A DNA stretch of 64,000 nucleotides from Pseudomonas baetica (lineage in GTDB: Bacteria > Pseudomonadota > Gammaproteobacteria > Pseudomonadales > Pseudomonadaceae). The DNA is taken from assembly GCF_019733355.1 (NCBI RefSeq), contig NZ_JAIHLQ010000009.1, positions 1-64,000 on the forward strand. Reading direction: 5' to 3'. Under the pieces are notes generated by a model that saw nothing but the letters and a program-made list of their open reading frames with translations, did no database searches and was not told where the DNA came from. Positions within the stretch are counted from its first letter, which is position 1. Every line of letters starts with the position of its first letter. The position numbers were made by a program, and so were the translations under genes. This document shows, piece by piece, positions 8,784 through 17,283 of this stretch.

Positions 8784-9711
8784 GCTTCGCGTTGGTCAGC
8801 AGAACTGGTCGGTAGCGGCGGGTAGCAACCTGCTCGATGCCCTCAATCAGAACGGCGTGGCGGTGCCATATAGCTGCCGCGCCGGCAGTTGTCATGCATG
8901 CCTGGTGCAGTGCGTGCAAGGCCTGCCGGCCGACAATCGCCCGGATGCCTTGAGTGCCGAACAGCGCCAGCAGGGTTGGCGGCTGGCTTGTCAGTGCCAG
9001 GTTGTCGAAGACTTGCAGGTGCACACCTTCGATCCGGCGACGGACGGACGCCCGGCAGTTGTCGAGGCGCTGGACTGGCTGAGCGACAGCGTTCTGCGTT
9101 TGCGCCTCAATCCGCAGCGTCCGCTGCGCTACAGCGCCGGGCAACATCTGGTGTTGTGGATCAATCACATCGCACGTCCGTATTCGCTGGCCAGCCTGCC
9201 GGAAGAAGACCGTTTCCTGGAGTTTCACCTCGATTGCCGCCAGCCCGGGGAGTTCAGCGATGCGGCGCGTTGTCTGCAGATCGGCGACCCGATCCGCCTC
9301 GGCGAACTGCGCGGTGGTGCGTTGCAATACGACGCCGACTGGCATACACGACCGTTGTGGCTGCTGGCGGCGGGTACAGGCCTGGGGCCGTTGTTCGGTG
9401 TCTTGCGTGAAGCGCTGCGTCAGGATCACCAAGGCGCCATCCGCGTCATTCACCTGGCCCATGACGCCAGCGAGCACTATCTGGCCAAACCCCTTGGCGC
9501 ACTGGCCACCCAGCGTGAAAACCTGACCGTCGAGCTATGGACGGCGGCCGAGGCACCCGCCGCTTTGGCGCAACTGCGCCTTGTTTCCCGGCAAACCCTG
9601 GCCTTAGTCTGCGGCTCGACGGCCAGTGTCGACGCCTTCGCCCGGCGTCTGTACCTGGCCGGATTGCCGCGCAATCAACTGCTGGCCGACGTATTCCTCA
9701 GCCGTGGTTGA
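8776..9711 (+). CDS. 2Fe-2S ferredoxin / FAD / NAD(P) oxidoreductase
   Basis: A 311-residue electron-transfer flavoprotein. Residues 1-80 form a plant-type 2Fe-2S ferredoxin domain with Cys34, Cys39, Cys42 and Cys72. A ferredoxin-reductase FAD domain follows (RPYS flavin motif), then an NAD(P) domain (AAGTGLGPLFG). This order is that of the reductase components of oxygenases, such as BenC or the CDP-6-deoxy-delta-3,4-glucoseen reductase type, but no oxygenase gene is nearby, so its partner is unknown. It overlaps the GGDEF gene by 8 bp and is followed 29 bp later by an enoyl-CoA hydratase; the trio keeps the order PA4332-PA4331-PA4330 of PAO1. Confidence 0.9.
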   Translation: MPELRVGQQNWSVAAGSNLLDALNQNGVAVPYSCRAGSCHACLVQCVQGLPADNRPDALSAEQRQQGWRLACQCQVVEDLQVHTFDPATDGRPAVVEALDWLSDSVLRLRLNPQRPLRYSAGQHLVLWINHIARPYSLASLPEEDRFLEFHLDCRQPGEFSDAARCLQIGDPIRLGELRGGALQYDADWHTRPLWLLAAGTGLGPLFGVLREALRQDHQGAIRVIHLAHDASEHYLAKPLGALATQRENLTVELWTAAEAPAALAQLRLVSRQTLALVCGSTASVDAFARRLYLAGLPRNQLLADVFLSRG

Positions 9712-9740
9712 GCGCTGATCCATCAGACGCGAGACACGCC

Positions 9741-10490
9741 ATGACCGAAGCCATCCTGCTGGAACGCGAGCGCGGTTTACTGACCCTGCGCCTCAATCGC
9801 CCGGACAAGAAAAACGCCCTGACCCGCGCCATGTACAGCCGTCTCGCCGAGGCGTTGAAGCAGGCCGACAGTGATCCTGAAATCAACGCCGTACTGATCA
9901 CCGGCAGCGCCGAGTGTTTCACCGCCGGCAACGACATCGCCGACTTCATCCAGCAGCCACCGAACAATCTGGACAGCCCGGTGTTTCACTTCATGCTCAA
10001 CCTGCTTGAATGTCGCAAGCCAGTGATCGCGGCCGTGGCCGGCGCGGCGGTGGGGATTGGCACGACGCTGTTGCTGCATTGCGATCTGGTTTACGTCAGC
10101 CGCGATGCGCGGCTGCGCATGCCATTCGTCAACCTGGGTTTATGCCCGGAATTCGGCTCTAGCCTGATCCTGCCGCGCTTGCTCGGCCAGGCGAAAGCAG
10201 CTGAGTTGTTGTTGCTCGGCGAAGGTTTCAGTGGCGAGCAAGCCGCCCAGTGGGGCATTGCCACCGAAGCGTTGGGCAGTGGAGAAGCCGCGTTGGCCAA
10301 GGCACGGGAAATGGCACTGCGCTTCGATGAGTTACCGCCGCAAGCGGTGCGTATCAGCAAGCAACTGATGAAAGCTCCGGATCGCGAGCTGATCCGCCAA
10401 GTGATCGAGGAGGAGGGCGCGCTGTTTACCCAGCGGCTGCGTTCACCCGAGGCGCTGGCGGCGTTGACCGGGTTTATCAAGCGGCATTGA
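9741..10490 (+). CDS. Enoyl-CoA hydratase/isomerase family protein
   Basis: A 249-residue crotonase-fold protein. The oxyanion-hole segments are FTAGNDIADF and AGAAVGIGTTLLL, and one acidic residue, in the LCPEFGSS segment, lies in the usual catalytic region. The second glutamate position typical of true hydratases is not obvious, so isomerase or another crotonase activity is possible. The ATG at 9741 is chosen because the frame upstream runs antisense to nothing known and overlaps the reductase gene. It is the last gene of the sadC operon. After its stop the order of the core genome is interrupted by the delta-60 cassette. Confidence 0.88.
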   Translation: MTEAILLERERGLLTLRLNRPDKKNALTRAMYSRLAEALKQADSDPEINAVLITGSAECFTAGNDIADFIQQPPNNLDSPVFHFMLNLLECRKPVIAAVAGAAVGIGTTLLLHCDLVYVSRDARLRMPFVNLGLCPEFGSSLILPRLLGQAKAAELLLLGEGFSGEQAAQWGIATEALGSGEAALAKAREMALRFDELPPQAVRISKQLMKAPDRELIRQVIEEEGALFTQRLRSPEALAALTGFIKRH

Positions 10491-10608
10491 ATTTTCGCTG
10501 ACGGTAGCGGCCTTTCGGGAGCAAGCGTCCTCCCAAATCTGAAATTCATTCCCCTGTAGTGAGCATGCTCGCGATTGCATTTGATCAGTCAAAACCCCTC
10601 TGGGATCA

Positions 10609-10643
10609 GAAAGACAAAAGCCCCACCATTCACATGACGGGGC
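10609..10643 (-). terminator. Intrinsic terminator of delta-60 gene 1
   Basis: On the minus strand GCCCCGTCAT pairs with ATGGTGGGGC (two G-T pairs) around a GTGA loop, followed by TTTTGTCTTT. It lies 33 bp after the stop of the first delta-60 gene. Confidence 0.85.
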
Positions 10644-10676
10644 GACATTGAATTGCAGACAGACTGTGTGTCGGCT

Positions 10677-11963
10677 TCAACTCTTCCCGTGGAAACGAAG
10701 GATCACGCCCTGAACCACCGACGTTGACAGAAAGCCCGCGATCACGATTTTTCCATCGTCCTGCAGAGTGAGGCCGTCGAAACGATTAACCGCCCCTAGT
10801 GAAGTAATGACCCAACCTTGGTCGTTGAAAGAGAGATCGTCTTTCGCATCGCTCAGCAGTCTGGCCACTATCACGTTGTTATCTTCTCCTGGCCAGTGGC
10901 TATTGCCGAGCAGCACGATTTTTCCGTCAGGTTGCATGACTGCATTTCGCCATGTGGTGTTGCGGCCATCCACTTGGGTCAGCAAAGGTTGTCCACGGTT
11001 GAACTGAATATTGGCTTTACCATCCGGTTCGAGGCTGATCAAAAGGCCCTGTTCAGCGCTGCCTGCCCACCCTAACGCCAGAAGCCGATTGTTCGGCTGT
11101 CGAATCACTTTTCTGACGGTCGTGAACTGTGTTGACGGCGATGAAAGGACGACAAATCCGCCGTTGCCAAAAGCGGGATCGGGCCGACCGTCGGGGGTGT
11201 AGCACGCGAATAATGGCATTGACTCACCCGAAGCTAGCAACAGATTGCCACCGACCATGATCCTGCCCTTTTCGTCGATGTATCCGCTGTTCATTGTTAT
11301 GGCATTGGGGTCATGTTCCGGATGAACCACTTGGACATAACCTTTTCCATTGAAGGAAGTGTCCAGAGAGCCATCGATGTTCAGCAAATAGGCGAGGGGG
11401 GAGGGGGACAAGTCCTTATTAAAGGTTTTTACGATCAGGATCTTGCCTTCAGTCGATGCGCTTACGCTGTATGAAGAGTCTTGATCCTGACGTTTCGATT
11501 GACCGGGGAACTGAGCCTGCAAGCCTTGGGGTATTGGCAGAGTCACAAGACCGTTGGAGCCGAATTCGCGATCCAGTTTGCCGTCGGAGTAGAAACGGGC
11601 CAGTGCGGGGGCGTTGCCTGACAGTCCAATCATTAGAATTTTGCCATCGGCCTGCAGGATGATGGAATTGCCGATGGAGACCGGTGCAGAGCCAAGCGAA
11701 CCGCTGACAATGCCATCCACGCCAAACGATTTATCCAGCGATCCTTCAGGCAACAAGCGGCCCAATATGTAGTGCCCTCCGGAATCATGAGGAGCATCGC
11801 CCGTAAAATAAAGGCGTTCCAGTGTCGAAGGGGATTGCGCTGTAACGTCTAAAAGTAGGGTTTGCGACCGCAGGTTAGGGATGTTCAGGTGCCAAATGCC
11901 TTTCTCACCAAAACTTTCATCCAGTGAACCGGCTTGTCGCACTGATGGGCTTGGAGTGGCCAT
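10677..11963 (-). CDS. Delta-60 repeat protein 1, Tc-locus associated
   Basis: A 428-residue soluble protein made of six degenerate units of about 60-70 residues, each carrying the delta-60 signature: GSLDESFGEKGIW, GSLDKSFGVDGIV, GKLDREFGSNGLV, GSLDTSFNGKGYV, GRPDPAFGNGGFV and DLSFNDQGWV. Each unit also has a DGKI-hydrophobic-G strand pair. Six units suggest a six-bladed beta-propeller; no enzyme motif, signal peptide or membrane segment is seen. The start is an ATG with AAGGAG ahead. It is one of three adjacent paralogues that share the block ANIQFNRGQPLLT. An operator-like dyad precedes it. Its role is unknown; the shared dyad suggests co-expression with the toxin. Confidence 0.88.
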   Translation of the reverse strand: MATPSPSVRQAGSLDESFGEKGIWHLNIPNLRSQTLLLDVTAQSPSTLERLYFTGDAPHDSGGHYILGRLLPEGSLDKSFGVDGIVSGSLGSAPVSIGNSIILQADGKILMIGLSGNAPALARFYSDGKLDREFGSNGLVTLPIPQGLQAQFPGQSKRQDQDSSYSVSASTEGKILIVKTFNKDLSPSPLAYLLNIDGSLDTSFNGKGYVQVVHPEHDPNAITMNSGYIDEKGRIMVGGNLLLASGESMPLFACYTPDGRPDPAFGNGGFVVLSSPSTQFTTVRKVIRQPNNRLLALGWAGSAEQGLLISLEPDGKANIQFNRGQPLLTQVDGRNTTWRNAVMQPDGKIVLLGNSHWPGEDNNVIVARLLSDAKDDLSFNDQGWVITSLGAVNRFDGLTLQDDGKIVIAGFLSTSVVQGVILRFHGKS

Positions 11964-12023
11964 GTAACGCTCCTTGAATGGATTGTTTGCGGCTTTAGTA
12001 GCTGCCCATCATCCTGCCGCGTC

Positions 12024-12043
12024 TACTGGCAGGTCTGACAGTT
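12024..12043 (-). promoter_or_regulatory. Operator 2, lux-box-like, upstream of delta-60 gene 1
   Basis: On the minus strand the core is CTGTCAGACCTGCCAG, one mismatch from a symmetric site, ending 62 bp before the start codon. The 34 bp after it (TAGACG, then TGATGGG and AGCTACT) are nearly repeated after operator 3, so a promoter segment was duplicated together with the operator. Confidence 0.7.
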
Positions 12044-12119
12044 GACACTGGTTTGTTCGTTATGCGTGCCGCGCCTCACGGTCAAGGGGCGCTGCCTTTC
12101 GAGCGCCGCATCAGAATGT

Positions 12120-12151
12120 AAAAGCCCCGTCATTCATAGGCCGGGGCTTTT
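12120..12151 (-). terminator. Bidirectional terminator after delta-60 gene 2
   Basis: AAAAGCCCCG and CGGGGCTTTT form a 10-bp stem around a 12-base loop, 25 bp past the stop codon of the second delta-60 gene. The A and T flanks allow termination on both strands. Confidence 0.85.
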
Positions 12152-12176
12152 GCTTTCTGCTCGTTTGAAGTGACAA

Positions 12177-13460
12177 TCAGCCAAGTCCGTGCAAGCGCAG
12201 TACCTGACCTTGAAACTCCGGGGTAATCCCGGTTCCTGCCACTACGATCTTTCCATCCTTCTGTAGCGTGACAGCGTAGAAAGTTGTTCTGCCGCCAACG
12301 TCCGTACCCACCCAACCGATGCCCGCGAATGTTGTATCAAACGAACCGTCACTGAGTATTCTTGCGACGACGGCTGGCGCTGTTTCATCCAGTTGCTTGC
12401 CTATCAAAACGATCTTGCCATCCGGTTGCATGAGTCCGCTGGCCCAGTAGGTGGGCTCATTATTCAATCGGGTGAGCAACGGTTGACCTCGATTGAACTG
12501 GATATTGGCGCTGCCATCCGGTTCCAGACCGATCAAGAGACCTTGGGGCGTTTCGGTTCTGCCGATGCCCAGCAGACGGTTGTTCGGTTGTTGAATAATG
12601 GCCACCAGTCTGGCGGACTCCGACACTGACACAATGACAAACCCGCCATTGCCAAAGCCTTGATCGAGGCTGCCGTTGAGTCCGTAGCGCGCGAACAGGG
12701 GCGCCGACGTGCCTGAGCGTGGCGCCAGTTGGCCGCAGACGACAATGTTTCCATCCTGATCGATCAAACCGCCATGCACTTTGACGTCAGCAGGATCGGC
12801 ACCCGGATAAATAACCTGGACATACCCCTTGTCATTGAAAGAAGTGTCCAGCGAACCATCGTTGTTGAGCTGGAAAATAAAGGCGCGGGTGTCCGCCAGA
12901 TGAGTGATGACGTAAGAATTTACGATCAGGATTTTTCCATTGTCGAGGGGCAAGACATTTGCCGGCACGCTCTGATCTTTACCTCCCACCACGTCCATGA
13001 GCATCAGGGCATTGAGCTCTTGAGGTCGCGGGAGTACGACATGGCCCGCCATCCCAAATTCGACGTCCGGCGTGCCGTCGGGCAGGTATCGGGCCAATGC
13101 CGGATCACGTGCGCCTCCTACAGACCCGGTCACGAGAATTTTGCCGTCACTGAGAACGCTCACGGCGTTCCCCTGGGACTCGTTTGTTCCGGCAAAAAAA
13201 CCGGTCACGACGCCATTCGTGCCAAAGCGGTTGTCCAGCGTTCCGTCAACCAGCAAGCGCCCCAGCAGGTAGGGCGAATGGGTGACGCCGCTTTGTACTT
13301 TACCTGTGAAATACAGGTGCCCGGTGGCGTGTGCTGCCGTGAGGCCGAAGAGCAGTGTTTCAGGTTCCAATGAGTCGAGGGCCAGACGAAAAATACCTGA
13401 ATCTGCAAAACTTTCATCAAGCGACCCTGCGGCCTGCACAGATCGATCTGAGTGGTTCAT
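12177..13460 (-). CDS. Delta-60 repeat protein 2, Tc-locus associated
   Basis: A 427-residue paralogue of its neighbours with six units: GSLDESFADSGIF, GTLDNRFGTNGVV, GTPDVEFGMAGHV, GSLDTSFNDKGYV, GSLDQGFGNGGFV and GSFDTTFAGIGWV. The start MNHSDRSVQ at 13460 is chosen over an in-frame ATG at 13508 because AAGGA lies 12 bases before it, the length then matches the other two copies, and the longer form would run into the operator. There is no signal peptide. A near-perfect 42-bp inverted repeat lies 46-87 bp upstream. Function unknown; a beta-propeller binding role is a guess from repeat number. Confidence 0.88.
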   Translation of the reverse strand: MNHSDRSVQAAGSLDESFADSGIFRLALDSLEPETLLFGLTAAHATGHLYFTGKVQSGVTHSPYLLGRLLVDGTLDNRFGTNGVVTGFFAGTNESQGNAVSVLSDGKILVTGSVGGARDPALARYLPDGTPDVEFGMAGHVVLPRPQELNALMLMDVVGGKDQSVPANVLPLDNGKILIVNSYVITHLADTRAFIFQLNNDGSLDTSFNDKGYVQVIYPGADPADVKVHGGLIDQDGNIVVCGQLAPRSGTSAPLFARYGLNGSLDQGFGNGGFVIVSVSESARLVAIIQQPNNRLLGIGRTETPQGLLIGLEPDGSANIQFNRGQPLLTRLNNEPTYWASGLMQPDGKIVLIGKQLDETAPAVVARILSDGSFDTTFAGIGWVGTDVGGRTTFYAVTLQKDGKIVVAGTGITPEFQGQVLRLHGLG

Positions 13461-13505
13461 GTGGCTGTCCTTGAGTAGGGGGCGACTCAAGTAGCTACCC
13501 ATCAC

Positions 13506-13547
13506 CATCCCCCGTCTACTGTCAGGTCTGACAGTAGACGGGGGATG
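13506..13547 (-). promoter_or_regulatory. Operator 3, extended 42-bp inverted repeat upstream of delta-60 gene 2
   Basis: Two 20-base arms, CATCCCCCGTCTACTGTCAG and its exact complement, flank a 2-base centre (13526-13527). The core TACTGTCAGACCTGACAGTA at 13517-13536 matches the other operators; the outer 11 bases of each arm are an extension seen only here. The core ends 58 bp before the start codon. As RNA the whole repeat would be a strong hairpin. Confidence 0.75.
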
Positions 13548-13621
13548 TCACTCAGTGATTTACGGTTAGCTGTGTCAGCGATGAGGTCATCACAGGTGCC
13601 ACACCTGCCTGACCCGAACGC

Positions 13622-13650
13622 AAAAAGTCCCGCCATTCAAATGGCGGGGC
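13622..13650 (-). terminator. Intrinsic terminator after delta-60 gene 3
   Basis: On the minus strand GCCCCGCCATT pairs with AATGGCGGGAC around a short loop, followed by TTTTT. It lies about 87 bp beyond the stop codon of the third delta-60 gene and closely resembles the pykA terminator. Confidence 0.85.
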
Positions 13651-13736
13651 TTATTTTTCAGAAAGTCAGGTGGACCAATATCCTGACGCCATCGATACCC
13701 ATGGCTGAAGAGGTTGTCAGCGGTGATTGCGCACTT

Positions 13737-15017
13737 TCAACCAAGCAGGCCGCGCATGATTTTGATGTTCGTATCGGTTGTCCAACTGAAAAACAGTACT
13801 TTGTCAGGCATGAACGCGATGGCGAGTGATGAGCCCGTGGTCTGCGGGAAACGCAGGGAGCCGGTGCCTTTGCCGAATGAGGTGTCGAGTGTGCCGTCAC
13901 TGATGAAGCGAGCGATGACAACGTTCTGTGTGGCCTCCATCGGCAAGTCTGCTCTCCCTGCCACGAGAAGTTTTCCGTCGCTCTGCACTGTGCCCGCAAG
14001 CCACCCGGTTTCTGCATAGTCGAGCACTGTCTTGAGCGGTTGTGCGCGGTTGAACTGAATATTGGCTTCGCCGTTTGGCTCTCGACTGATCAGCAATCCT
14101 TTTCTGATGCTTGCAGAAGCTTCACCGATGGCTAAAACGCGTTGATTGGGCTGCAAGGCCAATTGATGAATTGCAAAGTATTCATTTTTTTCACCAACGC
14201 TCAGATAACCCGTTTTGTTGAACGATGTGTCGAGTTGGCCCGTACCGTCGAGCTGAATGAACAGTGCTTGGGGCGCGTCGGACGGCTGCACGATCACCCA
14301 GCCGACTGCGAGATATTTGCCATCAGGCAAGCGCATGACGCTTTCCAAAAATGTTTGCAGCGCGTTCTCGGGTTGAGCGGTGAAATGTCCCGTTTTGTTG
14401 AAAGTCTTGTCCGGCGAGCCATCGCTGTTCAGCACAGTGATTACGCCGAATGGACTATCCAGGTTCTGCAGCAACAGGATTTTTCCATCTGACATTACTG
14501 ATGCCTGAGCCTGATCGTTATTGGGTTGACGGTCAGTTGCAGTTGTTGATGCGCAGCGGGTGGCCGGTGATTCCACGATGACTAAACCATTGTTGCCGAA
14601 GGTAGCGTCCGCAGTACCGTTCAGCTCCATCCGAAACAGTGCTTTTTTCGATGGGGAGCCGCTGGCTCTGAAGTCTCCGACGACGAGAATTTTGCGGGTT
14701 GCTTGAATATCGACCAAAAAAATCTGTCTTGGGAAAAATCGACTTGTACCAAAATCGCCGAAGACGTAACCCTCCTTGCCGAAGGTCGTGTCGAGTGTGC
14801 CGCCCTCAGTCAGATGAAAGTAGGCATACCCCATGACGCCATTCACAGCGATGGTCGAACAAGCGTAGTAAGAGTCTCCCGCTGGACCAAGAACCAATGC
14901 TTGTGGAGAAATCACCTGATAGTCGGAGGGGGGGGACACCTCGTAGGCACCATCGGCGCCGAAGTTCGGATCCAGCTCCCCCGTGCTGCTGAACAGTTTT
15001 TCATCCGTCGTATTCAT
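13737..15017 (-). CDS. Delta-60 repeat protein 3, Tc-locus associated
   Basis: A 426-residue paralogue, more diverged than the other two. Its six units are GELDPNFGADGAY, GTLDTTFGKEGYV, GTADATFGNNGLV, GSPDKTFNKTGHF, GQLDTSFNKTGYL and GTLDTSFGKGTGS. The start MNTTDEKLF at 15017 has AGGAG about 11 bases upstream; an in-frame ATG at 15116 would abut the operator and gives an unrelated extension. It shares the ANIQFNRAQPLKT block with its neighbours. No signal peptide, membrane segment or catalytic motif is seen. It lies next to pykA, so the cassette ends here. Function unknown. Confidence 0.87.
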   Translation of the reverse strand: MNTTDEKLFSSTGELDPNFGADGAYEVSPPSDYQVISPQALVLGPAGDSYYACSTIAVNGVMGYAYFHLTEGGTLDTTFGKEGYVFGDFGTSRFFPRQIFLVDIQATRKILVVGDFRASGSPSKKALFRMELNGTADATFGNNGLVIVESPATRCASTTATDRQPNNDQAQASVMSDGKILLLQNLDSPFGVITVLNSDGSPDKTFNKTGHFTAQPENALQTFLESVMRLPDGKYLAVGWVIVQPSDAPQALFIQLDGTGQLDTSFNKTGYLSVGEKNEYFAIHQLALQPNQRVLAIGEASASIRKGLLISREPNGEANIQFNRAQPLKTVLDYAETGWLAGTVQSDGKLLVAGRADLPMEATQNVVIARFISDGTLDTSFGKGTGSLRFPQTTGSSLAIAFMPDKVLFFSWTTDTNIKIMRGLLG

Positions 15018-15117
15018 CTGTTTGGCTCCTAGAAGGCAAGGCCTTCTTTCGTTCTTGATGGGATGCAGGCATCGACCTTGGCAGGCTCCTAGTGGGACAG
15101 GAATCACGAACTTCATC

Positions 15118-15137
15118 TACTGTAAGACCTGACAGTT
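15118..15137 (-). promoter_or_regulatory. Operator 4, lux-box-like, upstream of delta-60 gene 3
   Basis: On the minus strand AACTGTCAGGTCTTACAGTA, one mismatch from symmetry in the CTGTCAG/TTACAG arms, ends about 102 bp before the start codon. The longer spacing matches that of the operator before the TcA gene. Confidence 0.7.
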
Positions 15138-15177
15138 GACGCATGAGTAATTCCAGTGTTGGCCTTTACAGGGGCGA

Positions 15178-15209
15178 AAAAAAACCGCCATTCACATGGC
15201 GGTTTTTTT
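15178..15209 (-). terminator. Bidirectional terminator of pykA
   Basis: A perfect 14-bp inverted repeat (seven A, CCGCCAT / ATGGCGG, seven T) around TCAC lies just beyond the pykA stop codon. It works for pykA on the minus strand and could block readthrough the other way. Confidence 0.92.
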
Positions 15210-15223
15210 CAGCATCCGATCAC

Positions 15224-16675
15224 TCAGACCTGCGGGTCGCCTACGTGCAGGATCTTCATGCCGTTGGTGCCGCCGGTGGTGTGGTAGCTGTCGCCCTTGG
15301 TCAGGATGACCCAGTCGCCTTTTTCCACAACACCGCGTTTGACCAACTCGTCGATGGCCTTCTGGCTGACTTCGTGCGGTTCCAGCGAGGCTGGGTCGAA
15401 CGGAATCGTGTACACGCCACGGAACATCGCCGCACGCGCCTGAGTCTCGCGGTGTGGCGAGAAGGCGTAGATCGGCACCGAAGAACGGATGCGCGACATG
15501 ATCAGCGGGGTGTAACCACTTTCGGTCAGCGCGATGATCGCTTTGACGCCCGGGAAATGGTTGGCGGTGTACATGGTCGCCAGCGCGATGCTTTCATCGC
15601 AGCGGGTGAATTCCTTGCCGATGCGGTGGCTGGAGGTTTTCAGCGTCGGGTGCTTTTCAGCGCCGACGCAGATACGCGCCATCGCTTGCACAGCTTCCAG
15701 CGGATACAGGCCAGCGGCGGATTCGGCCGAGAGCATCACTGCGTCGGTGTAGTCGAGCACGGCGTTGGCCACGTCGGACACTTCGGCGCGGGTCGGCATC
15801 GGGTTCTGGATCATCGACTCCATCATTTGGGTCGCAACGATCACAGCCTTGTTGTGGCGGCGTGCGTGCAGAATGATTTTCTTCTGAATGCCCACCAGTT
15901 CGGCGTCGCCGATTTCCACACCGAGGTCACCACGGGCAACCATCACCGCGTCGGAAGCCTTGATCAGGCCGTCGAGGGTTTCGTCGTCGGCCACGGCTTC
16001 GGCGCGTTCGATCTTCGCCACCAGCCAGGCAGTGCCGCCGGCTTCGTCACGCAGTTGACGGGCGTATTCCATGTCAGCGGCGTCACGCGGGAAGGACACC
16101 GCCAGGTAGTCGACTTCCATTTCAGCGGCGAGCTTGATGTCGGCCTTGTCTTTTTCAGTCAGGGCCGGAGCGGTCAGGCCGCCACCGCGACGGTTGATGC
16201 CTTTGTGGTCGGACAGCGGGCCGCCGATGGTCACAGTGCAATGCAGTTCAGTGGCCGTGGCGGTATCAACGCGCATGACCACGCGGCCGTCGTCGAGCAG
16301 CAGCTCGTCGCCCACGCCGCAGTCCTTGACCAGATCCGGGTAGTCGATGCCGACCACTTGCTGGTTGCCTTCGGTCAACGGATGGCTGGTGGAGAAGGTG
16401 AACGGGTCACCGATCTTCAGCTCGATCTTCTTGTTGGCGAATTTGGCGATACGGATTTTCGGGCCTTGCAGGTCACCGAGCAGGGCGACGAAGCGGCCGT
16501 GCTTGGCAGCGAGGTCACGCACCAGTTTCGCGCGAGCCTTGTGCTCGTCGGGGGTGCCGTGGGAGAAGTTCAGACGGGCAACGTCCAGGCCAGCCAGAAT
16601 CAGCTGTTCGAGAACTTCCGGCGAGTTACTGGCCGGGCCAAGGGTAGCGACGATTTTGGTACGACGGACGGACAT
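15224..16675 (-). CDS. pykA: Pyruvate kinase
   Basis: A 483-residue type II pyruvate kinase, converting phosphoenolpyruvate and ADP to pyruvate and ATP in the last step of glycolysis. The N-terminal MSVRRTKIVATLGPAS, the substrate and metal motif VARGDLGVE and the ATQMMESMI segment are all present, followed by the C-terminal regulatory domain. The start at 16675 has AGGAGT upstream. In PAO1 pykA (PA4329) directly follows the enoyl-CoA hydratase gene PA4330; here 5.2 kb of delta-60 genes and terminators separate them. It is monocistronic by its terminator. Confidence 0.96.
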   Translation of the reverse strand: MSVRRTKIVATLGPASNSPEVLEQLILAGLDVARLNFSHGTPDEHKARAKLVRDLAAKHGRFVALLGDLQGPKIRIAKFANKKIELKIGDPFTFSTSHPLTEGNQQVVGIDYPDLVKDCGVGDELLLDDGRVVMRVDTATATELHCTVTIGGPLSDHKGINRRGGGLTAPALTEKDKADIKLAAEMEVDYLAVSFPRDAADMEYARQLRDEAGGTAWLVAKIERAEAVADDETLDGLIKASDAVMVARGDLGVEIGDAELVGIQKKIILHARRHNKAVIVATQMMESMIQNPMPTRAEVSDVANAVLDYTDAVMLSAESAAGLYPLEAVQAMARICVGAEKHPTLKTSSHRIGKEFTRCDESIALATMYTANHFPGVKAIIALTESGYTPLIMSRIRSSVPIYAFSPHRETQARAAMFRGVYTIPFDPASLEPHEVSQKAIDELVKRGVVEKGDWVILTKGDSYHTTGGTNGMKILHVGDPQV

Positions 16676-16847
16676 GCAAAGACTCCTGAGTTCAAGCGCT
16701 AGCGAAGGCTACTATGCTCCAAGGGTGTAGTCATTGTTCGTTTGCACTACTTATCGTTTTCTTTATTGAACTTGGTCACTTTGGGGCAAACGCGCCTGAA
16801 GATTTCCGACGATGGGTCGATACAGAGCTCAAGACAGGAGAACCCTC

Positions 16848-17234
16848 ATGCGATTGTTGCCCATTGCCGCCCTTGCCCTCAGCGTCCTCGCCGTGACGGG
16901 CTGCACCCGTTGGTCGATGAACCATCATTTGAACAACGCCTACAGCGCCTATGATCGCGGCAATTGCGAGCAGGTGATGCTCGAACTGTCCAAGGTCGAG
17001 CGCGCCAGCCGTGCCCGCCCCTATGTGTGGCCGGAAGTGACAATGATGCGTGGCCAGTGCCTTGAACGGCAGAAAATGTTTGTCGATGCGGCGCAGACCT
17101 ACCAGTTCATCATCGCCTCCTACCCGAGCAGCGAATACGCCTACCGCGCACGCGCGCGCCTGGAGACCTTGCAGAGTCTGGGCCATTACCCGATCCCGGT
17201 CGCCACACCCGTCGTGCGGCCAACCCGCTTTTAA
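16848..17234 (+). CDS. Small TPR-like lipoprotein
   Basis: A 128-residue protein with a lipoprotein signal (MRLLPIAALALSVLAVTGC, lipobox LAVTGC with Cys19). The mature part has helical repeats (FVDAAQTYQFIIASYPSSEYAYRARARLE) resembling the TPR units of BamD/YbgF-type outer-membrane lipoproteins. The start is chosen for the signal peptide and for CAGGAG 10 bases upstream; the frame begins 36 bases earlier without a ribosome site. It probably serves as an envelope scaffold; no partner is evident. It is divergent from pykA. Confidence 0.85.
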   Translation: MRLLPIAALALSVLAVTGCTRWSMNHHLNNAYSAYDRGNCEQVMLELSKVERASRARPYVWPEVTMMRGQCLERQKMFVDAAQTYQFIIASYPSSEYAYRARARLETLQSLGHYPIPVATPVVRPTRF

Positions 17235-17260
17235 TGGAAGTTGTCAGACAAAATCTGGCC

Positions 17261-17283
17261 GGCTGTACAGCCTGAGCTATAGT
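17261..17283 (+). promoter_or_regulatory. Possible promoter with dyad ahead of the PilZ gene
   Basis: The 12-bp palindrome GGCTGTACAGCC (17261-17272) stands just before TATAGT (17278-17283), a plausible -10 box 180 bp upstream of the PilZ gene. No clear -35 box is present, which would fit an activator-dependent promoter, but this is only a candidate. The rest of 17235-17462 shows no gene. Confidence 0.35.

Noticed and set aside
13545..13829. Open frame of 94 codons on the plus strand beside operator 3
   Set aside because: Runs through a terminator and antisense into a delta-60 gene; no ribosome site or family.
15143..16702. Open frame of 519 codons on the plus strand
   Set aside because: Antisense to pykA, begins in a terminator and has no domain.
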